Assembly: GCA_903858105.1 (NCBI GenBank)
Contig: CAIOHN010000138.1
Span: 1-33,825, forward strand
DNA: 33,825 nucleotides
Direction of reading: 5' to 3'
Origin: an uncultured Pseudomonadota bacterium
Lineage (GTDB): Bacteria; Pseudomonadota; Gammaproteobacteria; Methylococcales; Methylomonadaceae
Both the position numbers and the translations under genes were made by a program. The notes under the pieces are model-generated. The model saw only the letters and a program-made list of their open reading frames with translations, did no database searches and was not told the origin of the DNA. Shown piece after piece: positions 1-7,340 of the stretch. Position 1 is the first letter of the stretch. Every line of letters begins with the position of its first letter.

Positions 1-275
1 CCCATGATGTCTTCTTCGCGCATGACGATGTATTGCTCGCCATCGACTTTAACTTCGGTGCCGGAATATTTGCCGAACAGAACTCTGTCGCCAACTTTAA
101 CTTCCAGGGCGCGAATTTGGCCGTTGTCCAATGGTTTGCCGGAACCGACTGCCATCACTTCGCCTTCGCTAGGTTTTTCAGCAGCAGAACCAGGCAGCAC
201 GATACCGCCAGCGGTTTTGGTTTCTTCTTCTACGCGTTTTACGACGATACGGTCATGTAGCGGACGAATTTTCAT
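1..275 (-). CDS. groES: Co-chaperonin GroES (3' end cut by window edge)
   Basis: This is the 10-kDa lid of the GroEL folding chamber in the cytoplasm. The 91 visible residues start [14 protein letters not shown] and include the mobile-loop stretch KTAGGIVLP and the [16 protein letters not shown] beta segment, all typical of GroES. The family is about 96 residues long, so only the last few codons and the stop are missing at the left edge. The ATG at 275 is preceded by AGGAGA (281-286). A sigma70 promoter and a CIRCE operator lie upstream. groEL would be expected next, outside the window. Confidence 0.97.
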   Translation of the reverse strand, partial: MKIRPLHDRIVVKRVEEETKTAGGIVLPGSAAEKPSEGEVMAVGSGKPLDNGQIRALEVKVGDRVLFGKYSGTEVKVDGEQYIVMREEDIM

Positions 276-383
276 CAATTTCTCCTAAATGTAGATAAAG
301 TAAAAGGTTAAAACGTAATAAGCTGTTTAAAAAACGACTACTTCCTTGCAGATGCAGCTAGCTTTTAAACGGCCTCTTGTTTA

Positions 384-410
384 TTAGCACTCTCTGGCAA
401 TGAGTGCTAA
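384..410. promoter_or_regulatory. CIRCE operator (HrcA binding site)
   Basis: TTAGCACTC (384-392), a 9-nt spacer and GAGTGCTAA (402-410) match the CIRCE consensus exactly. HrcA binds this inverted repeat to repress groE and dnaK operons until heat shock. It lies directly downstream of the groES -10 box, where a bound repressor would block transcription or initiation. It is also about 70 bp upstream of the divergent moeB-like start, so it could affect that gene too. Confidence 0.96.
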
Positions 411-437
411 TAATATCCCGGTTTTGCACTCTGTCAA
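410..437 (-). promoter_or_regulatory. groES sigma70-type promoter
   Basis: Read on the minus strand there is a perfect -35 TTGACA (437-432), a 16-nt spacer and a -10 TATTAT (415-410) that matches 5 of 6 consensus bases. The CIRCE element begins immediately after the -10, the usual arrangement for HrcA-controlled vegetative groE promoters. No sigma32 consensus was recognised. The promoter occupies the sequence that an extended version of the divergent ORF would use, which supports a start for that gene at 481. Confidence 0.75.
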
Positions 438-480
438 GCTCTTTGGCATCATCTGCGCCTATCAGAACCCCAAGCACACT

Positions 481-1233
481 ATGAACGACCAACAATTACT
501 CCGTTACAGCCGCCAGATCATGCTGCCGCAAATCGATATAGCCGGTCAGCAAAAATTGCTCGATGCCAAAGTGCTGATTATCGGCGCCGGTGGCCTGGGC
601 TCACCTGCCTCCATGTATCTGGCCGCAGCCGGTGTCGGTCAAATAACCCTGTATGACGATGACGAGGTCGATTTAACCAATTTGCAGCGGCAGATTGCTC
701 ACACGACGCTTGATATAGGGCTGGATAAAGTTATTTCAACCCAACAGACGCTGGAAAAAATCAACCCGGGCGTCAAGGTGATAGCCTGCAAGCAACGCTT
801 ATCTGGCGACCAACTGCTCAAAGAAGTAGGCGACGCCGATCTGGTGCTGGACTGCAGCGATAATTTCGCTACCCGGTTTGCTATCAATAAAGCCTGCGTC
901 GATTGTCAAACGCCGCTGGTGTCGGGCGCGGCGATCCGTTTTGAAGGCCAGGTCAGCGTGTTCACGCCCGGCTTGCACGATAGCCCCTGTTATAACTGCC
1001 TGTACCAAAGTGACGGCGAGGAATTGCAAAACTGTGCCCGCAATGGCGTGATCGCGCCTATCACCGGCATTGTTGGCAGTATTCAGGCCCTGGAAGCGAT
1101 TAAGTTACTGACAAATGCTGGTCAAACCTTAACCGGCCGTTTATTGCTTTTAGATGGACTAAGCATGGAATGGCAAACGATGCGTCTCAAGAAAAATCCA
1201 AGTTGCCCGACCTGCGGCGTTCAAAAAAACTGA
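481..1233 (+). CDS. moeB: E1-like adenylyltransferase, MoeB/ThiF/HesA family
   Basis: The enzyme adenylates the C-terminal Gly-Gly of a ubiquitin-like sulfur carrier (MoaD or ThiS). It has 250 residues, the usual MoeB length. Visible features are an N-terminal RYSRQIMLPQI motif, the nucleotide-binding GAGGLGSPAS loop, the NLQRQI arginine segment, and two zinc-binding CxxC pairs (CYNC and CPTC). There is no C-terminal rhodanese domain. The ATG at 481 gives the family N-terminus; an upstream ATG at 400 would run through the groES promoter and CIRCE. Sequence alone does not separate MoeB from ThiF. A ThiS-ThiG fusion lies elsewhere in the window, so ThiS is a possible partner. A strong terminator follows. 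Confidence 0.9.
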   Translation: MNDQQLLRYSRQIMLPQIDIAGQQKLLDAKVLIIGAGGLGSPASMYLAAAGVGQITLYDDDEVDLTNLQRQIAHTTLDIGLDKVISTQQTLEKINPGVKVIACKQRLSGDQLLKEVGDADLVLDCSDNFATRFAINKACVDCQTPLVSGAAIRFEGQVSVFTPGLHDSPCYNCLYQSDGEELQNCARNGVIAPITGIVGSIQALEAIKLLTNAGQTLTGRLLLLDGLSMEWQTMRLKKNPSCPTCGVQKN

Positions 1234-1240
1234 CGCGCAC

Positions 1241-1269
1241 AAAAAAGCCGGGCTAACCCGGCTTTTTTT
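1241..1269. terminator. Bidirectional rho-independent terminator
   Basis: AAAAAAGCCGGG (1241-1252), a CTAA loop and CCCGGCTTTTTTT (1257-1269) form a perfect GC-rich stem flanked by an A-run and a T-run. It can end transcription from the moeB-like gene on the plus strand and from the small minus-strand gene that stops at 1289. Confidence 0.92.
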
Positions 1270-1288
1270 CTGGTGCATAAAGCCAGTC

Positions 1289-1495
1289 TCAGCTTTTGCC
1301 GAGTTTGGCTTTAACGATACCAATGGCTTTGGCAACAGCCTTGAGCACTGGCGATTCGGAATCACCGTGCGGCTCGGTATCACCAAACGGCTCGCCGTTT
1401 TTCATGGTGTACATGTAAATAAAATACCCCAGCGGCGCAAAAGCGAAGATGGCAATAATTAACATAAAGACCATTAATTCGATAACTCCACCCAT
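1289..1495 (-). CDS. Small single-pass membrane protein, unknown function
   Basis: The product is 68 residues. Residues 4-28 are strongly hydrophobic (VIELMVFMLIIAIFAFAPLG) and should form one membrane helix near the N-terminus. An acidic, glycine-rich middle (GEPFGDTEPHGD) and a basic lysine-rich tail (AIGIVKAKLGK) follow. The ATG at 1495 has a near-ideal GGAGG six bases upstream, so translation is credible despite the short length. A TTG four codons earlier falls on the Shine-Dalgarno and is not preferred. It ends at the shared terminator 1241-1269. I do not recognise a family. Confidence 0.7.
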   Translation of the reverse strand: MGGVIELMVFMLIIAIFAFAPLGYFIYMYTMKNGEPFGDTEPHGDSESPVLKAVAKAIGIVKAKLGKS

Positions 1496-1580
1496 AAATA
1501 CCTCCAACTATTTGTTTTTATTTTAATTTAGATTAAGGCCCTGGCCTCGGTAGCGACTATAACCCTATCCCTTTTAGGGA

Positions 1581-1602
1581 ACAAGTATAAAATCATACTT
1601 GT
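1581..1602. promoter_or_regulatory. Inverted repeat upstream of the P-type ATPase
   Basis: ACAAGTAT (1581-1588), a 6-nt spacer and ATACTTGT (1595-1602) form a perfect 8-bp palindrome, 80 bp before the ATPase ATG and about 85 bp before the divergent small gene. Just left of it is a second short stem (TCCC-TTTT-AGGGA). The placement suits an operator for a metal- or stress-responsive regulator, but no regulator can be named. Confidence 0.4.
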
Positions 1603-1682
1603 CAACCCGTAGCGTTCTCAATAAAACCGATTATCCTGCACCATAACCGTTCGAGTACTGTTCTCCAAATCAATCTGCGCAT

Positions 1683-4376
1683 ATGGACACTCATCAAAAA
1701 ACCAACTGGCACAGCCTGTCACCGGAAGCCTTGCTTACTCAATTTAAGCTGGAGCTCGGTCAGGGCTTGAGCTCTGCCGAAGCTCAGCGGCGACTGGCCT
1801 CGACCGGCCGCAATCGTTTGACGCCGCCCAAAGGCAAAGGCCCGCTGCTACTGTTGCTGGCGCAATTTAATCAGCCGCTGATATATATTTTACTGCTGTC
1901 CGCAGCCACCACCGCGTATTTAGAAGAATGGACCGACAGCAGCGTAATCTTTGGCGTAGTGATTGTTAACGCCGTGATCGGCTTTATTCAGGAAGCCAAC
2001 GCCCTTAAAGCGATTAGCGCCCTGGCACAAACCTTAAACATAAGCACTAATGTATTGCGCGATGGCCAGCGCCGCTGCCTTTCTGCGGAAGAACTGGTGC
2101 CGGGCGATTTGGTTTATCTGCAATCCGGCGATAAAGTGCCCGCCGATTTACGTTTGCTGCAATGCCGGGAACTGAAAATCGACGAATCCGCCCTAACCGG
2201 CGAATCTGTGCCCGCAGACAAACAGGCGCAAACCCTGCCTGCCAACACCTTACTGGCCGATCGCTGCAATATGGCCTATTCCTCCACTCTGGTTAGCTAC
2301 GGCAGCGCGCTGGCGCTGGTCGTCACCACCGGCGACAACACCGAGATAGGCCATATCAATCGGCTAATCGCCAGCACCGAACCGCTGGAAACCCCGCTAA
2401 CCCGTAAGATGAGCCAGTTCAGCCAGTTGTTGCTGTGGGTTATCGTCGGCTGTGCGGCGGTTACCTTTGGCGTGGGCGTCTGGCGCGGCGAAACCGTGCT
2501 GGATATGTTCATGGCCTCGGTAGCCCTGGCAGTCGGCGCGATACCGGAAGGCCTGCCGGCAGCACTGACCATTACCCTGGCGATTGGCGTGTCGCGGATG
2601 GCAAAACGCAATGCCATCATCCGTAAATTGCCAGCGGTAGAAACCCTGGGCAGCACCACGGTCATTTGTTCGGACAAAACTGGCACCCTGACCCAAAACC
2701 AAATGACCGTGCAATGGATATATGCTGGCGACGAGGCATTTGCCGTCGGCGGTAGCGGTTATACCCCGGATGGCGATTTTCAACTTAAGCAGCAACTGAT
2801 CGATCCAGCGCAAAAACCGGCGCTTTTGGAGTGTCTGAAAGCCGGTTTGCTATGCAATGATGCCCGACTCATCGCCGATGTGGATAGTTGGCGGATTGAA
2901 GGTGATCCGACCGAAGCCGCGCTATTGGTCGCCGCGCACAAAGCCGGTCTACATCACGCCAGCGTTAGCGATGAGCACCCACGGCTGGACGCTATTCCCT
3001 TTGAATCCGAACACCAGTTTATGGCTACGCTGCACCACGATCTGGCGGAAGACTCGCGGCATATTTATCTGAAAGGCTCTTTAGAAAGCTTGATCGACCG
3101 CTGCGACGGCGCTTTTTCCAGCATTCTGGAAGTAATAGCGCTGGATAAAAACGGCCTGCTGCAACAGGCCGAAGCCTTTGCCGCCCAAGGCCTGCGGGTA
3201 TTGGCTTTCGCCCGCGCCGAACATAACGACGATGCTGTGGAACACCATGAAGTGCGCAGCGGCCTGACTTTTCTGGGTTTGCAAGCCATGATAGACCCGC
3301 CACGCCCGGAAGCCGCCGCCGCTATCGCCGCCTGTTATAAGGCCGGCATCGCTGTGAAAATGATCACCGGCGACCATCCCGTCACAGCGCTAGCTATCGC
3401 CAAACAACTGCATATGCGCCATACCGAACGCGTAATCAGCGGCGCCCAATTGCAAAATTACACTGATGCAGATTACCGCCAGCAAGTGGATCATTGCGAC
3501 GTCTATGCCCGCATCGCCCCGGAACAAAAGCTGCAATTGGTGCAAGCCTTGCAAGCCAACGGTCATGTCGTGGCGATGACCGGCGACGGCGTCAACGACG
3601 CCCCGGCGTTGCGGCAAGCCAATATTGGCGTAGCGATGGGTTTAGGGGGCACCGAAGTATCCAAGGAAGCCGCGGCAATGGTGTTAACCGACGATCATTT
3701 CGCCACCATAGAAGCGGCGATTGAAGAAGGCCGCGGCGTATTCGACAATCTGATCAAATTCATCGTTTGGACTTTGCCCACCAATCTCGGCGAAGGTCTG
3801 CTGATTACCGCCGCAGTCTTTGCCAATGTTGCGCTGCCCATCACGCCTTTACAGATTCTGTGGATCAATATGACCACCGCCGTATTGTTGGGTTTGATGC
3901 TGTCGTTTGAGCCTAAAGAACCCGGCTTAATGTATCGTAAACCGCGCAATCCAGCGCAAGCCATTTTGACCGGTCGCCTGATGTTTCGCATCAGCCTGGT
4001 AGGTTTTCTCTTGCTGGCAGGGGCTTTTGGCTTGTTTGAGTGGGAGTTGGCGCATAACGAAAGCCTGGCTAAAGCCCGCACCGTGGCAGTGAACGTGTTT
4101 GTCTTTGGCGAGCTGTTTTATCTATTTAACTGCCGCTCGTTACATTATTCGATGTGGCACCTCGGGCTGTTTTCCAATTTGTGGCTGGTCTGCGGCGTGA
4201 TTTGCATGACGCTGCTGCAACTGCTATTTACCTATTGGCCGCCCATGCAAGCCTTGTTTGGCAGCGCGGCAATCGGCTACGACGAATGGCTGTTAATTCT
4301 GGCCGTCAGCATCGTAATTTATACGACAATCGGTTTGGAAAAATTACTGTTCAGGTATTTTGCGCGCCGCCGGTAA
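1683..4376 (+). CDS. Type II (P2) cation-transporting P-type ATPase, CtpF/PacL-like
   Basis: An inner-membrane pump of 897 residues that moves a cation at the cost of ATP. Seen in order: an N-terminal cation-ATPase domain (LSPEALLTQF), TGES of the actuator domain (172-175), the M4 motif AIPEGLPA, the phosphorylation motif DKTGTLTQNQ with Asp331, and the hinge TGDGVNDAP (633-641). Six to eight C-terminal hydrophobic helices follow. M4 PEGLP fits Ca2+/Na+/K+-type pumps. M6 reads WINMTTAVLLGL, without the Asp that SERCA uses in its NxxTD motif, so calcium transport should not be assumed; this M6 form is seen in CtpF-like ATPases. No clear Shine-Dalgarno precedes 1683. Its last 33 nt overlap the convergent TetR gene. 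Confidence 0.93.
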   Translation: MDTHQKTNWHSLSPEALLTQFKLELGQGLSSAEAQRRLASTGRNRLTPPKGKGPLLLLLAQFNQPLIYILLLSAATTAYLEEWTDSSVIFGVVIVNAVIGFIQEANALKAISALAQTLNISTNVLRDGQRRCLSAEELVPGDLVYLQSGDKVPADLRLLQCRELKIDESALTGESVPADKQAQTLPANTLLADRCNMAYSSTLVSYGSALALVVTTGDNTEIGHINRLIASTEPLETPLTRKMSQFSQLLLWVIVGCAAVTFGVGVWRGETVLDMFMASVALAVGAIPEGLPAALTITLAIGVSRMAKRNAIIRKLPAVETLGSTTVICSDKTGTLTQNQMTVQWIYAGDEAFAVGGSGYTPDGDFQLKQQLIDPAQKPALLECLKAGLLCNDARLIADVDSWRIEGDPTEAALLVAAHKAGLHHASVSDEHPRLDAIPFESEHQFMATLHHDLAEDSRHIYLKGSLESLIDRCDGAFSSILEVIALDKNGLLQQAEAFAAQGLRVLAFARAEHNDDAVEHHEVRSGLTFLGLQAMIDPPRPEAAAAIAACYKAGIAVKMITGDHPVTALAIAKQLHMRHTERVISGAQLQNYTDADYRQQVDHCDVYARIAPEQKLQLVQALQANGHVVAMTGDGVNDAPALRQANIGVAMGLGGTEVSKEAAAMVLTDDHFATIEAAIEEGRGVFDNLIKFIVWTLPTNLGEGLLITAAVFANVALPITPLQILWINMTTAVLLGLMLSFEPKEPGLMYRKPRNPAQAILTGRLMFRISLVGFLLLAGAFGLFEWELAHNESLAKARTVAVNVFVFGELFYLFNCRSLHYSMWHLGLFSNLWLVCGVICMTLLQLLFTYWPPMQALFGSAAIGYDEWLLILAVSIVIYTTIGLEKLLFRYFARRR

Positions 4377-4955
4377 CGCGTCCAGCGCCAGCAACAGCGT
4401 TTGCAAACTGAGTAAGGACTGTTTTTCTGGCGCAGCTTGCGATTCCAGTTGCGCCCTGACGATAGCACCGTCTATTGCGATTGCGGCCGCGTTGGCCAAT
4501 GCTTGTCGCGCCGGGCTATCCGGCAGCAATTCAGCGATTATCGCCACCATGTCCTGCTTATGGCTGCGGCAAATCTCCACCACATCCGGCAGCACACCAG
4601 CCAATTCGGCAACCGTGTTGATAAACGCGCAGCCACGATAAATCGGCTTGCGAAACCATTCTTCCATCGTCGCAACCAGCGGCAGTAAGCCACCGCCGGG
4701 TCTGCCACCAAACCGGTTTAAGGCATCGGTAAACCAGGCAATCCAAAGCTCGTGCCGGTAATCCAGAAAAGCCCGAATCAAATCATTTTTGCTGGGAAAA
4801 TAGCGATAGAAGGTGACTTTGGTAACGCCCGCTTCGGCGATCACCTTATCCACACCGGTGGCGCGGATGCCATCGCGATAAAACAGGTCGTGAGCCGTCA
4901 GTAAAATCCGCTCTCGCGGCGGTTTGCTGGCGATAAATTCTTTATCGGTGATCAT
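4344..4955 (-). CDS. TetR/AcrR family transcriptional repressor
   Basis: The product is 203 residues. The N-terminal TetR helix-turn-helix is clear: RERILLTAHDLFYRDGIRAT, then VIAEAGVTKVTFYRYFPSKN (about residues 28-50). The C-terminal part is an alpha-helical ligand-binding domain with a Cys in the RGCAFINTVAE region. ATG 4955 was chosen over a TTG two codons upstream; neither has a strong ribosome site. The gene ends inside the 3' end of the convergent ATPase gene. TetR genes of this type often lie near DUF1348 genes, and one lies about 0.9 kb away behind two GTAGAC-N6-GTCTAC palindromes, the kind of site a TetR dimer binds. That regulator-target link is inference. Confidence 0.92.
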   Translation of the reverse strand: MITDKEFIASKPPRERILLTAHDLFYRDGIRATGVDKVIAEAGVTKVTFYRYFPSKNDLIRAFLDYRHELWIAWFTDALNRFGGRPGGGLLPLVATMEEWFRKPIYRGCAFINTVAELAGVLPDVVEICRSHKQDMVAIIAELLPDSPARQALANAAAIAIDGAIVRAQLESQAAPEKQSLLSLQTLLLALDALPAARKIPEQ

Positions 4956-5041
4956 AGACAATGGCTGCCAGGGCTTGAAAATGGGTTCGGCATTACCTCA
5001 CCCATTTTGCTCATGCCTTATCCAGGACTGGCTGTAGCGGT

Positions 5042-5521
5042 TTAATGTCCAGAATGTTCCGGCGGGGTATTAGAGACATCATTTCTACGCAAAGTATAGC
5101 GCTCTGCCCCTTTACCGGTATAACGGTTGCCATTGGCATCAAGTTGAATCAAAGCATTGTCGCCGACCAGATATTGCTGCGAGCTTGAACCATTTTTAGG
5201 TGTCAAGACTATGGTATTGGCTTTATCGCTCCAGGTAAATTTGCCTTTTTCGACATATTCTCTTTCCGACTTGCCCAGAAATTGGGTCATCATCATGTAA
5301 CTGCCATTTTTGTTTAACGCCAGCGTGGTTTTAACACCGATACAATCCGCGCACGGTGTAGAACCGTTATAAATGCCCGGCCAATCGACACTTTTTTCAG
5401 CGTGTTTATGCTCATCCTTGTGTTCTGCCGTTTCGGCAAAAACAGGGCTGCAAACCGAAAACAGCGCGCTGACCAGTGATACGGTCATAATCTGTTTAAA
5501 TCTTTGACTTAATATTTGCAT
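5042..5521 (-). CDS. Exported NlpE N-terminal-domain protein (copper/envelope stress type)
   Basis: A 159-residue protein with a Sec signal peptide (hydrophobic residues 11-28, likely cut after SPVFA, residue 29). After a short His-rich linker (EHKDEHKHAEK, 33-43) comes an NlpE N-terminal-like beta-barrel: WPGIYNGSTPCADC (47-60), LALNKNGSYMM, and later a YTLRR-type strand. The CxxC at 57-60 is the conserved NlpE pair. Unlike E. coli NlpE there is no convincing lipobox, since Cys24 sits in the signal core after FSV, so it is probably periplasmic. The His-rich stretch suggests metal contact. GAGGAG lies close before ATG 5521. It precedes the tetR gene on the same strand. Confidence 0.85.
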   Translation of the reverse strand: MQILSQRFKQIMTVSLVSALFSVCSPVFAETAEHKDEHKHAEKSVDWPGIYNGSTPCADCIGVKTTLALNKNGSYMMMTQFLGKSEREYVEKGKFTWSDKANTIVLTPKNGSSSQQYLVGDNALIQLDANGNRYTGKGAERYTLRRNDVSNTPPEHSGH

Positions 5522-5767
5522 AGTTGCTCCTCAGCAAGACAATGGTTAGGTAGATGGCAAACAGGCCGCAAACCCGATCAAGCGGTTATTTTTAGTTATC
5601 AGTCGGCCCTGCCCCATTCTACCGATTTACGCGTTTAATTTGACTAGCCATTTGGCATTGCTAACGCATCCTGACAGTTTATCTGCCAATATGGGCAAAT
5701 AAGCAAACTCTATTTTCTCGATTCTAGTCCTTACTGAACTTACAGTGCATGAGAGCCAATAGATTTA

Positions 5768-5785
5768 GTAGACGTCTCTGTCTAC
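5768..5785. promoter_or_regulatory. Palindromic operator 1, GTAGAC-N6-GTCTAC
   Basis: GTAGAC (5768-5773) and GTCTAC (5780-5785) form an 18-bp interrupted palindrome. The same half sites recur in the same spacing at 5805-5822, 37 bp away centre to centre. It overlaps the proposed -35 of the DUF1348 gene. TAGAC/GTCTA half sites are characteristic of TetR-family operators, and a TetR gene lies nearby. Confidence 0.75.
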
Positions 5786-5797
5786 CACTGCTAATAT
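5769..5797 (+). promoter_or_regulatory. Candidate promoter of the DUF1348 gene
   Basis: A -35-like TAGACG (5769-5774, 4 of 6 matches), a 17-nt spacer and a -10-like TAATAT (5792-5797) predict a start near 5804. Operator 1 then covers the -35 and operator 2 covers the first transcribed bases, a classic repression layout. The rest of the 332-bp intergenic stretch (5522-5853) shows nothing else that I can interpret. Confidence 0.5.
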
Positions 5798-5804
5798 TAC
5801 CCAA

Positions 5805-5822
5805 GTAGACAACATTGTCTAC
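5805..5822. promoter_or_regulatory. Palindromic operator 2, GTAGAC-N6-GTCTAC
   Basis: GTAGAC (5805-5810), AACATT and GTCTAC (5817-5822). The outer 6-bp arms are identical to operator 1 while the centre differs, as expected for a dimeric repressor reading the arms. The inner bases AACATT also extend the symmetry slightly (ACAA/TTGT). It lies 31 bp before the ATG of the DUF1348 gene. Confidence 0.75.
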
Positions 5823-5853
5823 AAAATAACTCAAACCACTCAGGAGAACAATC

Positions 5854-6321
5854 ATGGACACTAAACCGCCATTACCGCCCTTCACCGCCGAAACAGCCGC
5901 CCAAAAAGTCCGGATGGCGGAAGACGCCTGGAATAGTCGTGATCCTGACCGGGTGGTGCAGGTTTATACAGAAGATAGCCAATGGCGCAATCGCGCCGAA
6001 TTCCCGGTGGGTCGCGGGCAAATTCACGACTTTTTGCAGCGTAAATGGGCCAAAGAACTGGATTATCGTTTGATCAAGGAATTATGGGCGTACACCGACA
6101 ACCGTATCGCAGTGCGCTTTGCTTACGAATGGCATGACGCCGCCGGCAACTGGTTTCGCAGTTACGGTAACGAGAATTGGGAGTTTAACGAAGCAGGCTT
6201 TATGCAACGCCGCTTTGCCAGCATCAATGATTTAGCCATTAAAGACGACGAGCGACTATTCCATTGGCCTTTGGGCCGCCGACCGGACGAGCATAAAAGT
6301 TTGAGCGAATTGGGGTTGTAG
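5854..6321 (+). CDS. DUF1348 protein, NTF2-like fold
   Basis: A 155-residue cytoplasmic protein of the DUF1348 family (SnoaL/NTF2-like cone fold). Visible family signatures are [20 protein letters not shown] near residues 21-40, WRNRAEF followed by GRGQIHDFL, and the aromatic-rich [20 protein letters not shown] strand pair. Length and motifs fit the family. No catalytic role is established; NTF2-like folds usually bind small hydrophobic ligands. A good Shine-Dalgarno (AGGAG) precedes ATG 5854. The two upstream palindromes indicate tight repression, probably by the nearby TetR protein. Its stop lies 3 bp from the convergent rseC stop. Confidence 0.9.
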   Translation: MDTKPPLPPFTAETAAQKVRMAEDAWNSRDPDRVVQVYTEDSQWRNRAEFPVGRGQIHDFLQRKWAKELDYRLIKELWAYTDNRIAVRFAYEWHDAAGNWFRSYGNENWEFNEAGFMQRRFASINDLAIKDDERLFHWPLGRRPDEHKSLSELGL

Positions 6322-6324
6322 CCG

Positions 6325-6771
6325 CTAAGACTGACTGGTTTCGACTAGCTTTCTAACGATTTGCGGTTTGAAACACAGTTGCAGCAACAACACATGTTGG
6401 CTGCGATTGATTAACCAGAAGCTGAATAACAAGCTTAGCAAAGCAATTTCCGGTAGCCAGTCGCCAACGCCTACCGGCAAATAATGCTCGGCCAGGCCGA
6501 CGCCGGACAACATAAGCACCAAGGGTACCAAGTACAACAACACCGAAGTCAGCAGCAGATGCGTATCGTCTATGGCGACCGTTACCCGGTCGCCAGCCTG
6601 CAAAACCAAGTCGCTGTCCACCGCGAACTCGCGCTTGGGCAGGATTTTGGCCAGCGTGGCAGTGCCGCAGGACTGCTGTTGTCCGCAGCCGCTGCAAGCA
6701 CTGGTTTGCAGGCTTTTGATCCAGGTCTGGCCGTCACTGATCCGGGTAACGACCGCTGCTTCTTCGATCAT
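6325..6771 (-). CDS. rseC: RseC/MucC family membrane protein (SoxR-reducing/sigmaE regulator type)
   Basis: A 148-residue inner-membrane protein. The N-terminal MIEEAAVVTRI opening and the cysteine cluster C26-x2-C29-x5-C35 match RseC. Two membrane helices follow at about 72-92 and 104-125. RseC is known as a positive modulator of sigmaE and as part of the Rsx system that reduces SoxR. Here it is not in an rpoE-rseAB operon: it is the last gene behind flavodoxin and a glutaredoxin-BolA fusion, only 10 bp after the flavodoxin stop. That context favours a redox role over envelope-stress control. Confidence 0.88.
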   Translation of the reverse strand: MIEEAAVVTRISDGQTWIKSLQTSACSGCGQQQSCGTATLAKILPKREFAVDSDLVLQAGDRVTVAIDDTHLLLTSVLLYLVPLVLMLSGVGLAEHYLPVGVGDWLPEIALLSLLFSFWLINRSQHVLLLQLCFKPQIVRKLVETSQS

Positions 6772-6781
6772 TGCTTGATGC

Positions 6782-7312
6782 TTATTGCCAGGCGGGGCTA
6801 ATCGCCGCCAGCCAATCTTTCAAACGGGCTTCGCTAAGATCTTTTTGATTGTCTTCGTCCAAAGCCAAACCAACAAATTGGTCGCCCAACAAACCTTTGG
6901 ATTTTTTAAAGGTGTAGCCTGCGCTGCTGGTCATGCCTACGATATTGGCACCACAATCAGCAAACGCATCGTACAAAAAGCCCAAAGCATCGACAAAATT
7001 ACCGGGATAACCTTCCTGATCACCCAAGCCATAAATTGCCACGGTTTTGCCTGCAAAATCTGCACCCACCAAGCCAGGCAAAAACTCTTCCCAACTTTCG
7101 TTATCGTGACCGGCACTCATGCCGGGCAATTCGCCTTCGCCGTATGTTGGCGAACCTAAAATCAACACATCGTAGGCCAATAAATCGTCGACTGAGGCTT
7201 TGTTGATATTGACCGGTTTAGCGGCCACATCACCCAACTGGGTAGCAATCGATTTGGCGACCTTACGCGTGTTGCCGGTATCGGTTCCGAAAAAAATGCC
7301 TACTTTTGCCAT
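6782..7312 (-). CDS. Long-chain flavodoxin, NifF-like
   Basis: A 176-residue FMN electron carrier. The phosphate loop GTDTGNTRKVAK (9-20) and the YGEGELPGMS region match flavodoxins. The insertion characteristic of long-chain members is present near the C-terminal third. The pattern NESWEEFLP ... GKTVAIYGLGDQEGYPGNF closely resembles Azotobacter NifF as I recall it, so delivery of electrons to nitrogenase or Fe-S enzymes is plausible; a housekeeping FldA role is equally possible. AAGGAG lies just before ATG 7312. It sits 28 bp after the glutaredoxin-BolA gene and 10 bp before rseC, in one operon. Confidence 0.95.
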   Translation of the reverse strand: MAKVGIFFGTDTGNTRKVAKSIATQLGDVAAKPVNINKASVDDLLAYDVLILGSPTYGEGELPGMSAGHDNESWEEFLPGLVGADFAGKTVAIYGLGDQEGYPGNFVDALGFLYDAFADCGANIVGMTSSAGYTFKKSKGLLGDQFVGLALDEDNQKDLSEARLKDWLAAISPAWQ

Positions 7313-7340
7313 GATGGTATCTCCTTGTTAAATAGCTAAA

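Noticed and set aside
400-480. Upstream ATG extending the MoeB-like protein by 27 residues
   Set aside because: The added residues coincide with the groES promoter and CIRCE and do not resemble the family N-terminus; ATG 481 gives the expected 250 residues.
4344-4376. Frameshift in the ATPase or TetR gene as cause of their overlap
   Set aside because: Both proteins have family-typical length and intact C-termini, so no sequencing error needs to be assumed.
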